Made by a program: the position numbers and the translations under genes. A DNA stretch of 64,000 nucleotides. Origin: Larix kaempferi (Eukaryota > Streptophyta > Pinopsida > Pinales > Pinaceae). The DNA is taken from assembly GCA_027924585.1 (NCBI GenBank), contig BSBM01000319.1, positions 5,361,001 to 5,425,000 on the forward strand, written 5' to 3'. The notes beneath the pieces were generated by a model. It was given only the letters and a program-made list of their open reading frames with translations. It was not told where the DNA came from and ran no database searches. Below are positions 1-10,205 of this stretch, in pieces. Positions within the stretch are counted from its first letter, which is position 1. Each line of letters starts with the position of its first letter.

Positions 1-989
1 TTGCTTCAATTATTGGAAGCAAGTTATGAATCACGCACTCCTCGTTTAATGGGTCGATAAATGTGGATTGTGTGGTTTTTATGACATGGGTTCCTTTAGC
101 GCCAAGCCTGACAATGGTTTTAAACAAGTAAAAGGGTGGCTCATCAATTGCAAGTTCCTGGTGTATTCGATAGAAAACGTTTTTGTAGGTTTCATTTACC
201 TGTAGTTGGAAAAGCATTAGTAAACAATAGTCAGGTGCAAAGGCAAAATGTAGTTGAGCATGGACAGAAATTTTGGAGTTTTTTTTTTTTGTTCACAGAA
301 ACAGGGGGGGAAAAAAGGAGAAAATGAGCCAAAAAAAAAAACTCCAAATTGCAAAACAATGCTTTGGAAAGAGTGAAAACGAAGTTTACAGTTGCATAAT
401 CATTTGTTGTTTCACCGTCCCTGATATAAAAATCCAATTGCCTGTTGTTGTATTGGCAACCTACAACAAAGGTTGCAACCAACCCAACAGCATATCCCTC
501 GTCTGATGACACAAGCTCATTAATTGTCATGTCTGGTGGAAGCGAGCGAATTTTGCAGACTTGCTCTATTGGATCTACCACAGTGCTTGGTAATATTGTT
601 ATCGATGATATTGCATCACCACGGTCATATTGCCCTTTTTTAAGCTCAAATCCAGTGAGCCTGATACTTTTCCCGGGCAATAAAAAAGTACCAAAGCGAT
701 TGATCAAGTTATTGTTTATGGTAATTGTAATGGTCATTAATCCATGCCTATCCACCAAATCTGTGTGCAAGATCTTTGTTTTCCCAGGGGAGTTTTGGCT
801 GTGATTCTGTACAGGTCTGTAGATTACTAAAATGTCTCCTTCAAAGACATTGTTATGTGCTTGAATACAAAGTTGTATAATAGTAAATGGCTCCATCATT
901 GCCTTTTTTAACCTGCATATGCAATAGAACAACAACAAGTAACAACAGGACAAACCAACAATCGATGACAGTGCCTTTGACAGCAACAA
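1..989 (-). pseudogene. RPA-like (OB-fold) single-strand DNA-binding protein fragment
   Basis: An open frame runs from 989 to 231 on the minus strand (252 codons from a convenient Met, not a supported start). Its middle part reads like a replication protein A OB fold: a beta-rich stretch around LLPGKSIRLTGFELKKGQYD followed by a segment ending VVDPIEQVCKIRSLPP. More related sequence continues towards base 1 in another frame, for example ELAIDEPPFYLFKTIVRLG, so at least one frameshift or an intron splits it. RPA-like proteins bind single-stranded DNA and are carried by many plant Helitrons. The family call is from general resemblance, not from invariant residues. A plain repetitive ORF cannot be excluded. 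Confidence 0.4.
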
Positions 990-2244
990 CTTGTCGATAT
1001 GGCAAAAGCATCTTGTAGATGTTTTTTTCCCAGTATTGTTTGCAATTTGCCGAAATATGTTTGGAAATATAAATAAAAAAACAACCTTTTTGGGTTGCTA
1101 GATGTTGGCACTGGAATTATTGGTGAAGTTGTTTGCAGTATCAATGCATCTAAACTAGTTTCTGAAGGAAGCGAAAAATCCTGTGGTGATGGATTGTTGG
1201 GTGACAACGTTTCAGTCAATGTATTTTGCATTTTGAAGATGGTGACTTGCTCTGGTTTTTTTTTAAATACTGGATTTTTTTGTTACTACCTGCAATTGCA
1301 ATGCTATGTTAAAAAATGGACAGCGTTACGATACAAGTGGCAGGTGCATAAAGAGAGAAAAAGGAAAAAGCACATTGTCAAATTACAGTGGGGCACAACA
1401 TGCAACAGGCACAAGCATATAACATTTTCCCTAGTGTTGAGTTGAATCATTTATCTCTTTCCAGTATTGATTCTAAGCTAGAAGCATTTAACATTTTCCA
1501 CTTTGGTTTTATATGCATCATAATCAATATCTTGAGTTTTTTTGTTTTCAAAGGAAGGAACTATGAAAGCAACAAAAGAAGATACGACAATGAATATGCA
1601 AAATTGCAAAAAGAAAACCATGCTAGAAGACTTCTTTCATAAGTAACTCTGAACAACTTTCTTAAATCAATGCAAGTTCAAATCACAAACCTCTGTCAGA
1701 GCAAAGGCAATGTTGTTGAATCCAAGCCTCAAATTCGATCGCAGATAACCTAGCACAATATTCCAAGAAGAAAAGGAAGTTGCACTTCACTGTATTTGTT
1801 GTTGAAATAGGCATAGTTCATTGTTAGTGCTAAAGTACATATCAAGAAACAAGCCAAATTACTTTAATGGGATTTTTCTTTTTCAATTGCAATTGTGTTT
1901 GCAAATGGAAATGTTGTTTTGTTTTGCAAGTTGGTATGGTTGTTTTCGATAGCTGAATCAATGGACCTTTGCATTGTGTATGATGACTTTTGCAATGTAA
2001 TGGAAAGTAAAATTGCAATGGCACAATACAAAAGACACCGTTTTTTGAACGACAAAAAGAACAATGCTTCAACATTTGGTGCATGTTTTTTGAACATCAA
2101 CAGTATTGCAAATGCCACTGACATTTGCATTTGCAATGTCCAATGAAATGTACCTTTAGTAGTTGTAGTAAAACTAGATGGTAGGAAAAAAAAATCATTT
2201 TGAAACAGCATAGCATTGATATTGCAACGTGCAAATGGAAAAGT
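990..2244 (-). other. Spacer between Helitron domains, no recognisable domain
   Basis: Between the endonuclease and RPA-like fragments there are only short open frames (for example 2211-1864 and 1231-908 on the minus strand) with no motif I recognise. The stretch is AT-rich and repeats the palindromic word TTGCAATTGCAA and parts of it many times (near 1290, 1870 and 2240). It is probably decayed coding or spacer sequence of the same element. Confidence 0.3.
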
Positions 2245-2946
2245 TCAATTGCAATTGAAAGGAACTGACACGAAAGTAGCGTGATGATTTGTCCAATAGG
2301 CATCTGAAATAGTAAAATCAAGGTCATTTCCATCTAAGTTTGTCCAAAAGTGATCAAGCATTGCACCAGAATCGGTTGTAGGTTTGGTTGTTTTCAATTG
2401 AAGCTTTCTCATTTGCATAAACATTTCCAATTTTTTTTTTGATGGCGTTTCCTTGAACATGTCAATGTTCAAGTCACCAGCAATTAGAATCTGCATAGTG
2501 TTAGTGGTTTTAGACAAAATACAATTCAATACATAGAAAAGTGTGTCAAGAATTCCATTTGGTCTATTATAAATATTTACAAGTTTCAGAACGTTGTTAG
2601 CAAGTTTGAGGTCAGTGACAATTGCCTCTGTCAAATTTTCTGTGTAAATTTATGTATTTAGGACGACAATATATTTTTTTATCATTGTAATGATTCCTTG
2701 GACTGAAAACGCCAAAACACAATTGTATTGTTCTAAAAAAATTGCATGTTTAGGAGACATATGCATGTGACTTTCTTGCAAACATAAAATGTATGCTTGC
2801 ATTAGTTCAATGTCATTTGCAACATCGTCAATGTGCAAATCCAAACTACGTGTGTTTAATGATGAAACAAGTATGTGTCTAGTAATTTGCATCATTAGTC
2901 GAAAAGAGTGATGGAAATTGAATGAACCTGGGAAGATTTGCATCAT
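2245..2946 (-). pseudogene. Endonuclease/exonuclease/phosphatase (AP-endonuclease-like) domain of a Helitron
   Basis: Two frames on the minus strand (2946-2650 and 2634-2245), separated by a stop, together span an EEP nuclease fold. Visible motifs in order are the N-terminal SLNTRSLDLHIDD strand, YILCLQESH (metal-binding Glu), a GDLNID motif (catalytic Asp/Asn) about 60 residues into the second part, DHFWTN, and a C-terminal YWTNHHATFVSV. The last normally reads S/T-D-H, so the catalytic Asp is Asn here. Domains of this kind nick DNA in LINEs and in Helentron-type Helitrons. No RT follows, which argues against a LINE. The internal stop and the D-to-N change mean it is inactive. Confidence 0.6.
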
Positions 2947-3059
2947 AGATCATCATTTATTACAAAGACAGGTTCATTAGAGCTTAAACCAATTTTTTTT
3001 ACCTCAATTATGACATGGAAAAATACCAATGCCCCATCCAAGCACACAATGTGAGTTTG

Positions 3060-4560
3060 GATGGAAATTTGGAAAATATTTCGAAAACCATTCCAATCGA
3101 TATATCCATTAAGCCTGACATCGTTGAAAACATCAATATAGGTGTGGATTTCTCTCCATAGGAAATCATACATTATACTGCTCTATTTAAAGAGTTTCAT
3201 GATGTGTTCACTTGGTCTTATGAAGAAATGTTGGGCATATATCCTAGCATAGTTGAGCACGAGATAAAAACCTATGATAATGTTAAACCAGTGCAACAGA
3301 GGCTATGTCCGGTCAATCCTTAGAAATCAGCTACCATGAAAGAAGAAGTTGAAAAACTATTGAAAGTTGGCTTCATATATCCTGTTACTTTAACTGAATG
3401 GGTATCCAATCATGTTCATGTTGATAAAAGCAAGGAACTATCCAGGTCTGTACTGACTTTAGGGATCTAAATTTGGCTTCTCCCAAAGATAACTATCCCA
3501 CACCCTTCATTGATCATATTATAGACAAGTGTGCCAGGAATGCAATATTTTCATTCATGGATGGATTCTTCGGTTACAACCAGATACAAATAAAAAAGGA
3601 AGACCAACATAAAACAACTTTCATATTCTCGTGGGAGACTTTTTCATATCGAAAAATGTTGTTCATCCTTAAAAACACCAGGGTATTTTTCAAAGAGCCA
3701 TGTCATATGCATTCCATATTATTAAGAAAATCATTGAGGTTTATCTTAATGACTTGGCAGCCAAATACAAAAGGAGAGTCGAACATAGTGCATATTTATG
3801 TGTTGTCTTCGTGCGATGTCGCAAATATAACATTAGGTTGAACCCACACAAATGCATGTTTTGTGTGGACTCTGGGGTATTACTTGGGTTCATTGTATCA
3901 AAAAGAGGGATTATGGCGGATCCCCTCAAGGTTGAGGCAATACTTCAGTTTCCTTCCCCAAAAACAATCACAGAACTTCAAAGCCTTCAAGGAAAAGCTA
4001 ACTACTTGAGAAGATTTGTCGCAAATTTTGCCGAACGAGCTAAAGGTTTCATGCATCTCCTAAAAAAGGATGCACTATTCATATGGGACGACCAAGCGCA
4101 ATGCTCATTTGATGTAGTAAAAAAAGATTTGGTATTAGCCCTGGTACTTAGTCCTCCAAACTATAGTAGAGACTTTTTTATATATTTGGCAACATCTGGT
4201 TCCACCATAGGAATGGTATTGGTACAATAATACGAATCGTCACAATAACATGTTATTTACTATCTTAGTAAGGGAATTCTAGGTCCTGAATTGAGGTATT
4301 TCCAAGTTAAAAAGTTGGCCTTGGCAGCAGTTCATGCTATCCAAAGACTTAGACATTATATACTTCGAAGGAAAACAACCATAGTGGCTAAAATGAAACC
4401 CATGAGACACATTTTGTCCCGCCATATCATTGGTGGAAAATATTAAAAATGGATAGTAATTTTTCAAAAATTCGATCTCGAGTTCATAAATGCTAAAGCC
4501 AAGAAATCGTTGGCATTTGTAGAACTAATGTCTAAGTTACCCTGCGATAAAGAGGATACT
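3060..4560 (+). pseudogene. Ty3 pol: reverse transcriptase and RNase H
   Basis: The start is legible as FKEFHDVFTWSYEEM and VEKLLKVGFIYPV, typical of the Tat RT N terminus. Then come FMDGFFGYNQIQIKKEDQ (fingers and palm) and a frame change near 3690. The polymerase active site reads YLND in place of YLDD. LNPHKCMFCVDSGVLLGFIV and LQGKANYLRRFVANFAE (thumb) follow, then RNase H with LATSGSTIGMVLVQ, a stop, and LSKGILGPELRYFQVKKLAL. Stops lie at about 3321, 4228 and 4444. The enzyme would have copied element RNA into DNA. Loss of a catalytic Asp plus several stops make it inactive. Confidence 0.88.
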
Positions 4561-5725
4561 ATATGTGTTGAATCCTGGGCGGACAAACATGTATTCCTCA
4601 TTGCAACATCAGATCCTTGGTATGGAACATTCATCACATATCTCCAAACCTAAAGAATTGTTCCTCATTTTCCTAGCATTGAACGACATCGCATTTGACA
4701 CCAAGCACAAAGATACCTCATCATAGGGGATACTTTGTACTGTCGAGGAGTAGACATGATCTTAAGACGTTGTTTAATAAATGAAGAAGCTGAACAAGGT
4801 TTAAATGATTTCCATGCTAGGGCATGTGGCGATCATCTTTTTGGGTTGCTAGTAACCATGGGTCCATTTTCAAAATGGGCCATTGATTTTATGACAATCA
4901 ACCCACCTTTAGTCGATGGCCACCACTACATCATAGTAGTAGTGTACTACTTCACCAAGTGGGCTAAGGCGATGCCTACATTCAATTGCATGGCAAAAAA
5001 TGTAGCATATTTTCTATTCAATCACGTGATATCAAGGTTTGGTGTACCTAAAGAGATCGTCACTGGTAACTAAAGACAGTTTAGGAATTCCTTTATGGAT
5101 GAACTTACCACTAGGTTAGGATTGCGGCAGGATTTTTCCTTGCCATATTACCCTCAATATAATAGACAAGTAGAAGCCATTAACAAGGTTTTGAAAACTA
5201 TGTTGCAAAGAAAAATTAATAAGAACAAAACTAATTGGAACTTAATGTTGTTTTCCGCTCTTTGGGCTTACCGAACCACTACTAAAACTGCAACCAACTT
5301 TACTCCTTTCCAATTGGTTTATGGAAAAGAAGCAGTGTTTTCGATTGAATGCGAAATCCCATCATTAAAAATAGCATTTGAACTCCTACCTAACACTTAT
5401 GCAGAATAAGAAAGGCTTCTCCATCTTCATTCTCTTGATTAAAATAGAAGGGAGGCTTCTCTAAATGTAGAAGCACACAAGAAAAGGGTTAAAATGCAAT
5501 ATGAAAAATCAGCCCGTCCCCGAGTATGTTTTGAAGGCGATTTGGTTTTAGTTTATGACCAAGACCAAGACAAAATAGGAGAATGTAAATTTGTACCAAA
5601 ATGGTTTGGCCCACTTGTTGTCAAAACTGTGTTAAAATAGGGAGCTTATGAACTAATCAATTATGATGGGGGACCTATGTCGAAGATCATAAATGGTCTC
5701 TATCTAAAGAAATACTTTGCGTAGG
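4561..5725 (+). pseudogene. Ty3 integrase, HHCC finger deleted, catalytic Asp lost
   Basis: The N-terminal part DTLYCRGVDMILRRCL and LNDFHARACGDHLFGLL runs straight into TMGPFSKWAIDFMTI. The segment that should carry the rest of the HHCC zinc finger is therefore missing (about 60 residues, judged against the family). The first catalytic Asp (WAIDFM) is present. The second site reads IVTGN followed by a stop where a D-N/H-G is expected, so Asp has become Gly. The catalytic Glu is in YYPQYNRQVEAIN. The C-terminal region (LMLFSALWAYRTT, FQLVYGKEAVF, then the GPLVVKTVLK part) has stops at 5407, 5440 and 5638. Strand transfer would be impossible. Confidence 0.85.
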
Positions 5726-6036
5726 CATTGATGCCTCGCAACACTTGTTGTATTATGTTGTTTTCTTTGTATATATATTTTTGTACTTTAGTTGTTTCGA
5801 GCACACACTTATCTTGCTTGGCATTGTCACTTTGGTAGATGGCACAAGAAACCTTCACATATTTGGGATATGTGGATGGTGCAAACCATATTTCTTGGAA
5901 CATTGCTTCCCCCGCATGGGTGTTTTTCACACCTAATGACGAAATTTTATGTTCAGGAGGAATTTTTCTTGGATCTGCAACCAACAATGTTGTAGAATAT
6001 AGCGCAGTTATTGAGCTTCTTGTCGAGGCTATCTCC
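5726..6036 (+). pseudogene. Second, archaeal-type RNase H of the Ty3 element (truncated)
   Basis: From 5839 the frame reads TYLGYVDGANHISWNIASPA, then ILCSGGIFLGSATNNVVEY, SAVIELLVEAISH. DGA supplies the first catalytic Asp and the TNN-VEY-AVIELL helix carries the Glu. This is the signature of archaeal/plant-type RNase H. It lies about 110 bases downstream of the end of integrase, after a poorly conserved linker with stops. The domain ends abruptly at 6036 where the CACTA-type element begins, so its second half is missing. Its likely original role was RNA strand removal during reverse transcription. Confidence 0.7.
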
Positions 6037-6455
6037 CACTAGTACAAAATGAGAAATTAATGACTAAAAAAATGACTAAAATTCAACTATAAATGACTAT
6101 TTTTGAGTCCGTGACTAATAGTATCCGATTTCCACTATCTTATCTCTAGTCGTATTTCACTAGTCATTAATTGGTTGACTTATTAGTAATTGATTTGGTC
6201 ATTGATTTAGTCATTGATAGTCACTGATTAAGTCATTGATTTAGTCATTGATACTCACTGATACTCACTGATTTAGTCATTGATTGTCACAATGAATGAC
6301 CAAATATATGACTAAATAAACTACTAGATGATAACATATTAATGACTAAGCTAAATACGACTAAACGTTAGTCGTGCTATAAGATACTGGAAATTAGCTA
6401 CTAATAGTCGCATATATACGAATTTAGTCGTTTTCTTAGTCACTAATTTATGATA
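6037..6455. mobile_element. CACTA-type foldback MITE, right tip eroded
   Basis: The left end is CACTAGTACAAAATGAG, the classic CACTA start. Inside are many copies of ATGACTAA / TTAGTCAT, the short subterminal repeats typical of CACTA elements. The right part is a diverged inverted copy of the left. AATTTAGTCGTTTTCTTAG at 6421 mirrors the left GACTAAAAAAATGACTAAAA block, and a second pair matches around GATTTCCACTATCTTAT and ATAAGATACTGGAAAT. The last dozen bases (the mirror of CACTAGTACAAA) are not present at 6455, so the tip is lost or mutated and no 3-bp TSD can be shown. There is no transposase, so it is non-autonomous. Confidence 0.6.
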
Positions 6456-6527
6456 GGGTATGGAGGAATCAAACCACCAATCTCCTGCCTATAATTAGGC
6501 AAGTGCTCTACCATTGAGCTAGCACCC
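6456..6527 (-). tRNA. Degenerate tRNA-like sequence (72 nt)
   Basis: On the minus strand the stretch starts GGGTGCT, has an A-box-like TAGCTCAATGGTAG with a GCTC/GAGC D-arm, and a TTGCC/GGCAG stem around an 8-base loop. A T-arm GGTGG-TTTGATT-CCTCC carries a B-box (GGTTTGATTCC, one C-to-T change from consensus), and the end is ACCC. The acceptor stem pairs at only about five of seven positions, the T-stem has a mismatch, and one base is missing between acceptor and D-stem. The anticodon cannot be assigned safely. It is probably a tRNA pseudogene or the head of a tRNA-derived SINE. Confidence 0.45.
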
Positions 6528-6941
6528 TTTAAGAAGTTTTTATTGCTTGACAATGATGATATTCAAACAAAATTTGCATGGGAACAAAATGAATGTCAAA
6601 CATATTCAAGAATAATGCTTCAAGTACTAAAATAATTCTAAGCTATAGCAGTTCAACTGTGACAACGATGAAAAATCAAAGAAGAATGATCTTACAAACT
6701 ACGCATGAGTACAATAATCCATGGTTGTACAAATTATCAGGAACAAAAGCAAGCTACTGCCCTTCACAGACAGAAAAGAATACAAGATCCAACTTGCAAT
6801 AAATTTGTTTTAATTGTCTATCAATTGTTGATCGCTCGACAGCTAGAGACGTTTGCCTGTTTGAGATCCAAAATACATACAATTATCTTCAACTTCACTT
6901 CTTCAAAACCAGTTACAGTAAAAATTATTCTAGGATTTGTC
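6528..6941 (-). other. Probable 3' UTR of the Rab1-like gene
   Basis: This non-coding stretch lies directly downstream (minus strand) of the Rab stop codon. An AATAAA hexamer on the minus strand at about 6538-6543 would place a poly(A) site close to the tRNA-like sequence. No ORF or repeat of note was seen. The UTR call is inference from position. Confidence 0.35.
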
Positions 6942-7284
6942 TTATGAGAAACAACCACTTTTTTGAACAATAGGCTGCCCTTTCATTTGTACAGTAGTAG
7001 GTCTGCTGCTATTTATGGCAGGCTGACTTGCCATCCTACAATACAAAATAAATGGAGTTAAGTCAATAGTATTTCATAGAAAATAGAAAATATAATCTCC
7101 TTAAAAGCAAGATGTCATAATGAGGACTATATCTAGGATGCTCTATTCTGGAGTATAGGGGAAGTCGTTTTGTCGAAAACCCTCTTTCAAGGCTATGCTG
7201 CATCTTAGGAAAGAATTCCATGTAAAAAGAGAAACATATCAGTCTCTCTGCGGTTCAACAATTTCGTGAAAACAAGGCTTTGCT

Positions 7285-8243
7285 CGATAAATATGCTTAA
7301 GATGCTGGCAATATTTTAAAGCCTGGAGCCTCAAAAAAATTGTTACGAAGATGGGTTAGTGATGCGAATGCATGCAACCTAGAAATTACAAATGTCCAGG
7401 CCCATGCAAAAGCTTAACTGAAAATGGAAATATCATTGGCATTGTTGACTCTAAGAAATTGTTTAGAAACAACAAATAAAGTGTGGGATATAGTTCTTTG
7501 ATGTCGTGGATCAAATGCAATCAATGAGAGGTTAATCAAATTTGATATTTAAATTTTTGATGTTAAAATATATGAGTCACTCGAACAGGGACAAGTCATA
7601 TGGTAATGCCACCACAAGTAAAGAGGCAAACAATAATAGAATATGGTTGAAGGTTCAATCCACATGCAACAAAAATTTCAAATAAATAAATGATGGGCAT
7701 GAGTATTTATAATTTTATATGCTTGCAACATGCAAACGTCTGGATACAATTCACTTGGGCATGAATATCTTGAGCATATTGATAGATATGCTCAAGATGC
7801 TTGCAAGATTTTATAGCCTGAAAGCCTGGAGCCTGACCAAAATTGTTATGAAGAAGGGTTAGTGATGTGAATGCATGCAACCCAGAAATTAAAATGTCCA
7901 GGTTCAGGAATTGAAAATGGCATAATCATTGGCACTGTTGCTCTATGGAGACAAGACATACAAGAAATTGTTTAGGAATAACAAGTAGAGTGTGGGATGT
8001 AGTTCTTTAATGCCCCTTTTCAAATGCAATCAATGAGGTTTATCAAATTTGATGTTAAAATATCTGAGTCACTAGAACAGAGACAAGTCATACGTTAATG
8101 CCCACACAAGTAAACAATACTAGAATATAGATGAAGGTTCGATACATATGCAACAAAATTTTCAAATAAATACATGATAGGCATGAGTATTTATATGCTT
8201 GCAAAATACAAACTTCTATATACAATTCACTTGGCCATAAAAA
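7285..8243. repeat. Two tandem copies of a ~490-bp sequence inside the Rab intron
   Basis: Copy one (about 7285-7763) and copy two (about 7783-8243) share long matching blocks, for example GAATGCATGCAACC, AATGTCCAGG, GTGTGGGAT(A/G)TAGTTCTT, GGCATGAGTATTTATA and ACAATTCACTTGG, in the same order and spacing. They differ by many substitutions and small gaps, so the duplication is old. No coding potential was seen. The rest of the 1.6-kb intron (7036-8635) is AT-rich with nothing recognisable. Confidence 0.7.
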
Positions 8244-8997
8244 TTTGCGAGTTCATCTACAGTGTTGATTTCAAAGCAATGAATGGACAATGTATATAGT
8301 TACAACACTCTATCACGACCTGAAAAAACCAGTATTTTCCCAATGTTATATCATCCATGCCCAATAAAATAGACAATAGGAATGTGTCTCAAACCAACAA
8401 GATTGCCAATAGTCGCAACATGTAATTTGAATTATGTATCACCACTTAACTTTATCATAAAACAACAGGATCATAGAAAAAGTAGAATCTTAATCAGATT
8501 CATTAGGATTTGCCGGCACGGGTTTACACCATAACACACATTTAAAATTAGGGAGTCAAAGAAACATCTAACATCACAATTGTATAATATAGGCGCTTGT
8601 TAAAGGTTGGAAAACATCATAACAAAAAAGTGCACCTGTTCTTTAACTCAACAACCATGGTCATGAAAGCCTGCTCCACATTTGTTGCATTCTTCGCACT
8701 TGTATCAAAAAATGGAATGCCAATCTCATCAGCAAATGCCTTGAAGAACAAAATACACAAAGCATGTCAAGAAAAATGTAGACTGAAAAGTGACAAAAAA
8801 AACTAACCCTCGAGATTAATAAAAAAAAGAATCTACAAGCCAAGTCAACAAACTTAAGACCACAAACTGCCATAGTGTTGCAATTAACAAAAAACAGAGC
8901 ACCAAAAAATTCAATGCACACTCATATTTAAATCCTCATCAAGTCAAAGAAGATGATGCATACAGTGAAACACATAGCAGTGCACATGATGCCAAAG

Positions 8998-9833
8998 CTA
9001 CTCAGCATTTAACATTACCTTAGCTGTATCATAATCAACATCTTTATTAGCAGTCAAATCACATTTGTTTCCAACAAGCAACTTGTTGACATTCTCACTC
9101 GCATAGCGATCAATCTCATTCAACCATTGTTTCACATTATTGAAACTCTCCTGATCAGTGACATCATAAACAACCTGCCAACAGAAGAAAAATATCATTA
9201 TAAAGCCATAAATTTAAATAAATAATGGAGTATACCAAGGATACCAACAATCAACAACTACTCAACATTTAACATTACCTTGGTTGTATCATAATCAACA
9301 GCTTTATTAGCATTCAACTCACATTTGTTTCCAACTAGCAACTTGTTGACATCCTCACTCGCATAGCGATCAATCTCATTCAACCATTGTTTCACATTAT
9401 TGAAACTCTCCTGATCAGTAACATCATAAACAACCTGCCAATAGAAGAAAAATGTCATTATAAAACCATAAATTTAAATAAATAATGGAGTATACCAAGG
9501 ATACCAACAATCAAAAACTACTCAGCATTTAACATTACCTTGGTTGTATCATAATTAATAGCTTTATTAGCAGTCAAATCACATTTGTTTCCAACAAGCA
9601 ACTTGTTGAAATTCTCACTCGCATAGCGATCAATCTCATTCAACCATTGTTTCACATTATTGAAACTCTCATGATCAGCAACCTGCCAAAACATAAGAAA
9701 AATGTCATTATAAAACCATAAATTTAAATAAATAATGGAGTATACCAAGGATACCAACAATCAACAGCTACTCAGCATTTAACATTACCTTGGATGTATC
9801 ATAATCAACAGCTTTATTAACAGTCAAATAGCG
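8998..9833 (-). repeat. Tandem ~260-bp repeat carrying one Rab exon (3 copies + stub)
   Basis: Units start at about 8998, 9257, 9517 and 9768, each with CTACTCA(G/A)CATTTAACATTACCTT. Each full unit holds a 52-codon exon, its own acceptor and donor, and about 104 bp of intron. The unit length of the first two is 260 bp. The third exon lacks four codons near its start (VADHES in place of [10 protein letters not shown]), which keeps the frame. The fourth unit is cut after about 45 exon bases at a short direct repeat, TAGCGGACTTACA (near 9831 and 9851). Copies differ by a few bases each. Confidence 0.85.
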
Positions 9834-9969
9834 GACTTACAGGATTAACAAGTAGCGGACTTACAAGTTACAACACCTACTAGTTGGCAAGATAAAACTA
9901 GGCATGCATGGACTTGAACTCGTGTGGTTGATAAATCCTATTGATGGATCTCATACATTTAAGTTAGGA
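9834..9969. other. Short spacer with a 13-bp direct repeat
   Basis: The spacer between the Rab stub and the L1 fragment holds a directly repeated TAGCGGACTTACA at its left edge, possibly a scar of the event that truncated the Rab array. Nothing else is recognised. Confidence 0.3.
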
Positions 9970-10205
9970 TATTCATCATTATTTGTAGCTGATAGTAATA
10001 CAGGTTCTTAGTGGTGGTTGGATATTATCTGGAAATTAAAAATGAAGCTCTTTTCTGGTTGACACTTTCAAGCAAAGTGTTAGCATGGGGCACTTTTTAG
10101 AAGAGGTGATGGTAGGACCGAGAATTTGTTTTATGTGTTGGGAAGCAGGGAAAAACATATATTATTTATTGGTCAAGTGTCACTTCACTAGGGAAGTATG
10201 AAATA
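9970..10205 (+). mobile_element. L1-type LINE fragment (zf-RVT region)
   Basis: Plus-strand frames give a WWW-DIIWKLK-like stretch at about 10010-10050, the usual linker after plant L1 reverse transcriptase. RICFMCWEAGKNIYYLLVKC (10131-10190) follows, which matches the zf-RVT finger pattern C-x2-C...(H)xLL-x-x-C with His replaced by Tyr. HFTREV and a stop at the expected Trp come next. It is short, frameshifted and inactive. It lies between the Rab and PurL fragments in the opposite orientation. Confidence 0.6.

Larger units (their letters stand above)
1..2950 (-). mobile_element. Helitron remnant (Helentron-like), decayed
   Basis: Two domains sit in order on the minus strand: an endonuclease/exonuclease/phosphatase fold (2245-2946), then an RPA-like OB-fold region (1-989). 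This pair is known from Helitron-type rolling-circle transposons of the Helentron branch, where the endonuclease follows the Rep/helicase protein and an RPA protein may be co-encoded. The Rep and helicase parts are not in the window. The copy stops at about 2950, where Ty3 pol sequence begins on the other strand, so it was probably truncated there. Stops and frameshifts separate the fragments, so it is dead. Neither the Helitron end hairpin nor the CTRR terminus was identified, so the class assignment rests on the domain pairing. Confidence 0.45.
3060..6036 (+). mobile_element. Ty3/gypsy (Tat-type) retrotransposon fragment, degenerate
   Basis: Pol domains run in order on the plus strand: end of the protease-RT linker, reverse transcriptase, RNase H, integrase, then a second RNase H. 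No LTR, gag or protease is seen. The left end abuts Helitron sequence and the right end is cut at 6036/6037 by a CACTA-type element. Many in-frame stops, frameshifts and key-residue losses show that it is an old, inactive copy. The extra archaeal-type RNase H is a known property of the Tat lineage. Confidence 0.88.
6942..9833 (-). pseudogene. Rab1/RABD small GTPase, 3' half, with a tandemly repeated exon
   Basis: Exons in minus-strand order are: a stub (about 9833-9790), then 9694-9539, 9434-9279 and 9174-9019 (three versions of one exon), then 8739-8636 and 7035-6942. Splice sites are good (CAG at starts, AAG/GTAATG ends) and codon phases join correctly. The repeated exon encodes [17 protein letters not shown] and the G4 motif NKCD. 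The next encodes [20 protein letters not shown] (G5 SAK). The last encodes RMASQPAINSSRPTTVQ and ends KSGCFS-stop. Rab1 proteins drive ER-to-Golgi vesicle traffic. The P-loop and switch exons are absent. The usual C-terminal CC prenylation pair reads CF, and the second exon copy has NKCE. I judge it a partial, probably non-functional copy. Introns are kept, so it is not a retrocopy. Confidence 0.85.

Noticed and set aside
2245-2946. LINE endonuclease for the EEP fragment
   Set aside because: No reverse transcriptase follows on the same strand and an RPA-like fragment does, so a Helitron origin is preferred, though not proven.
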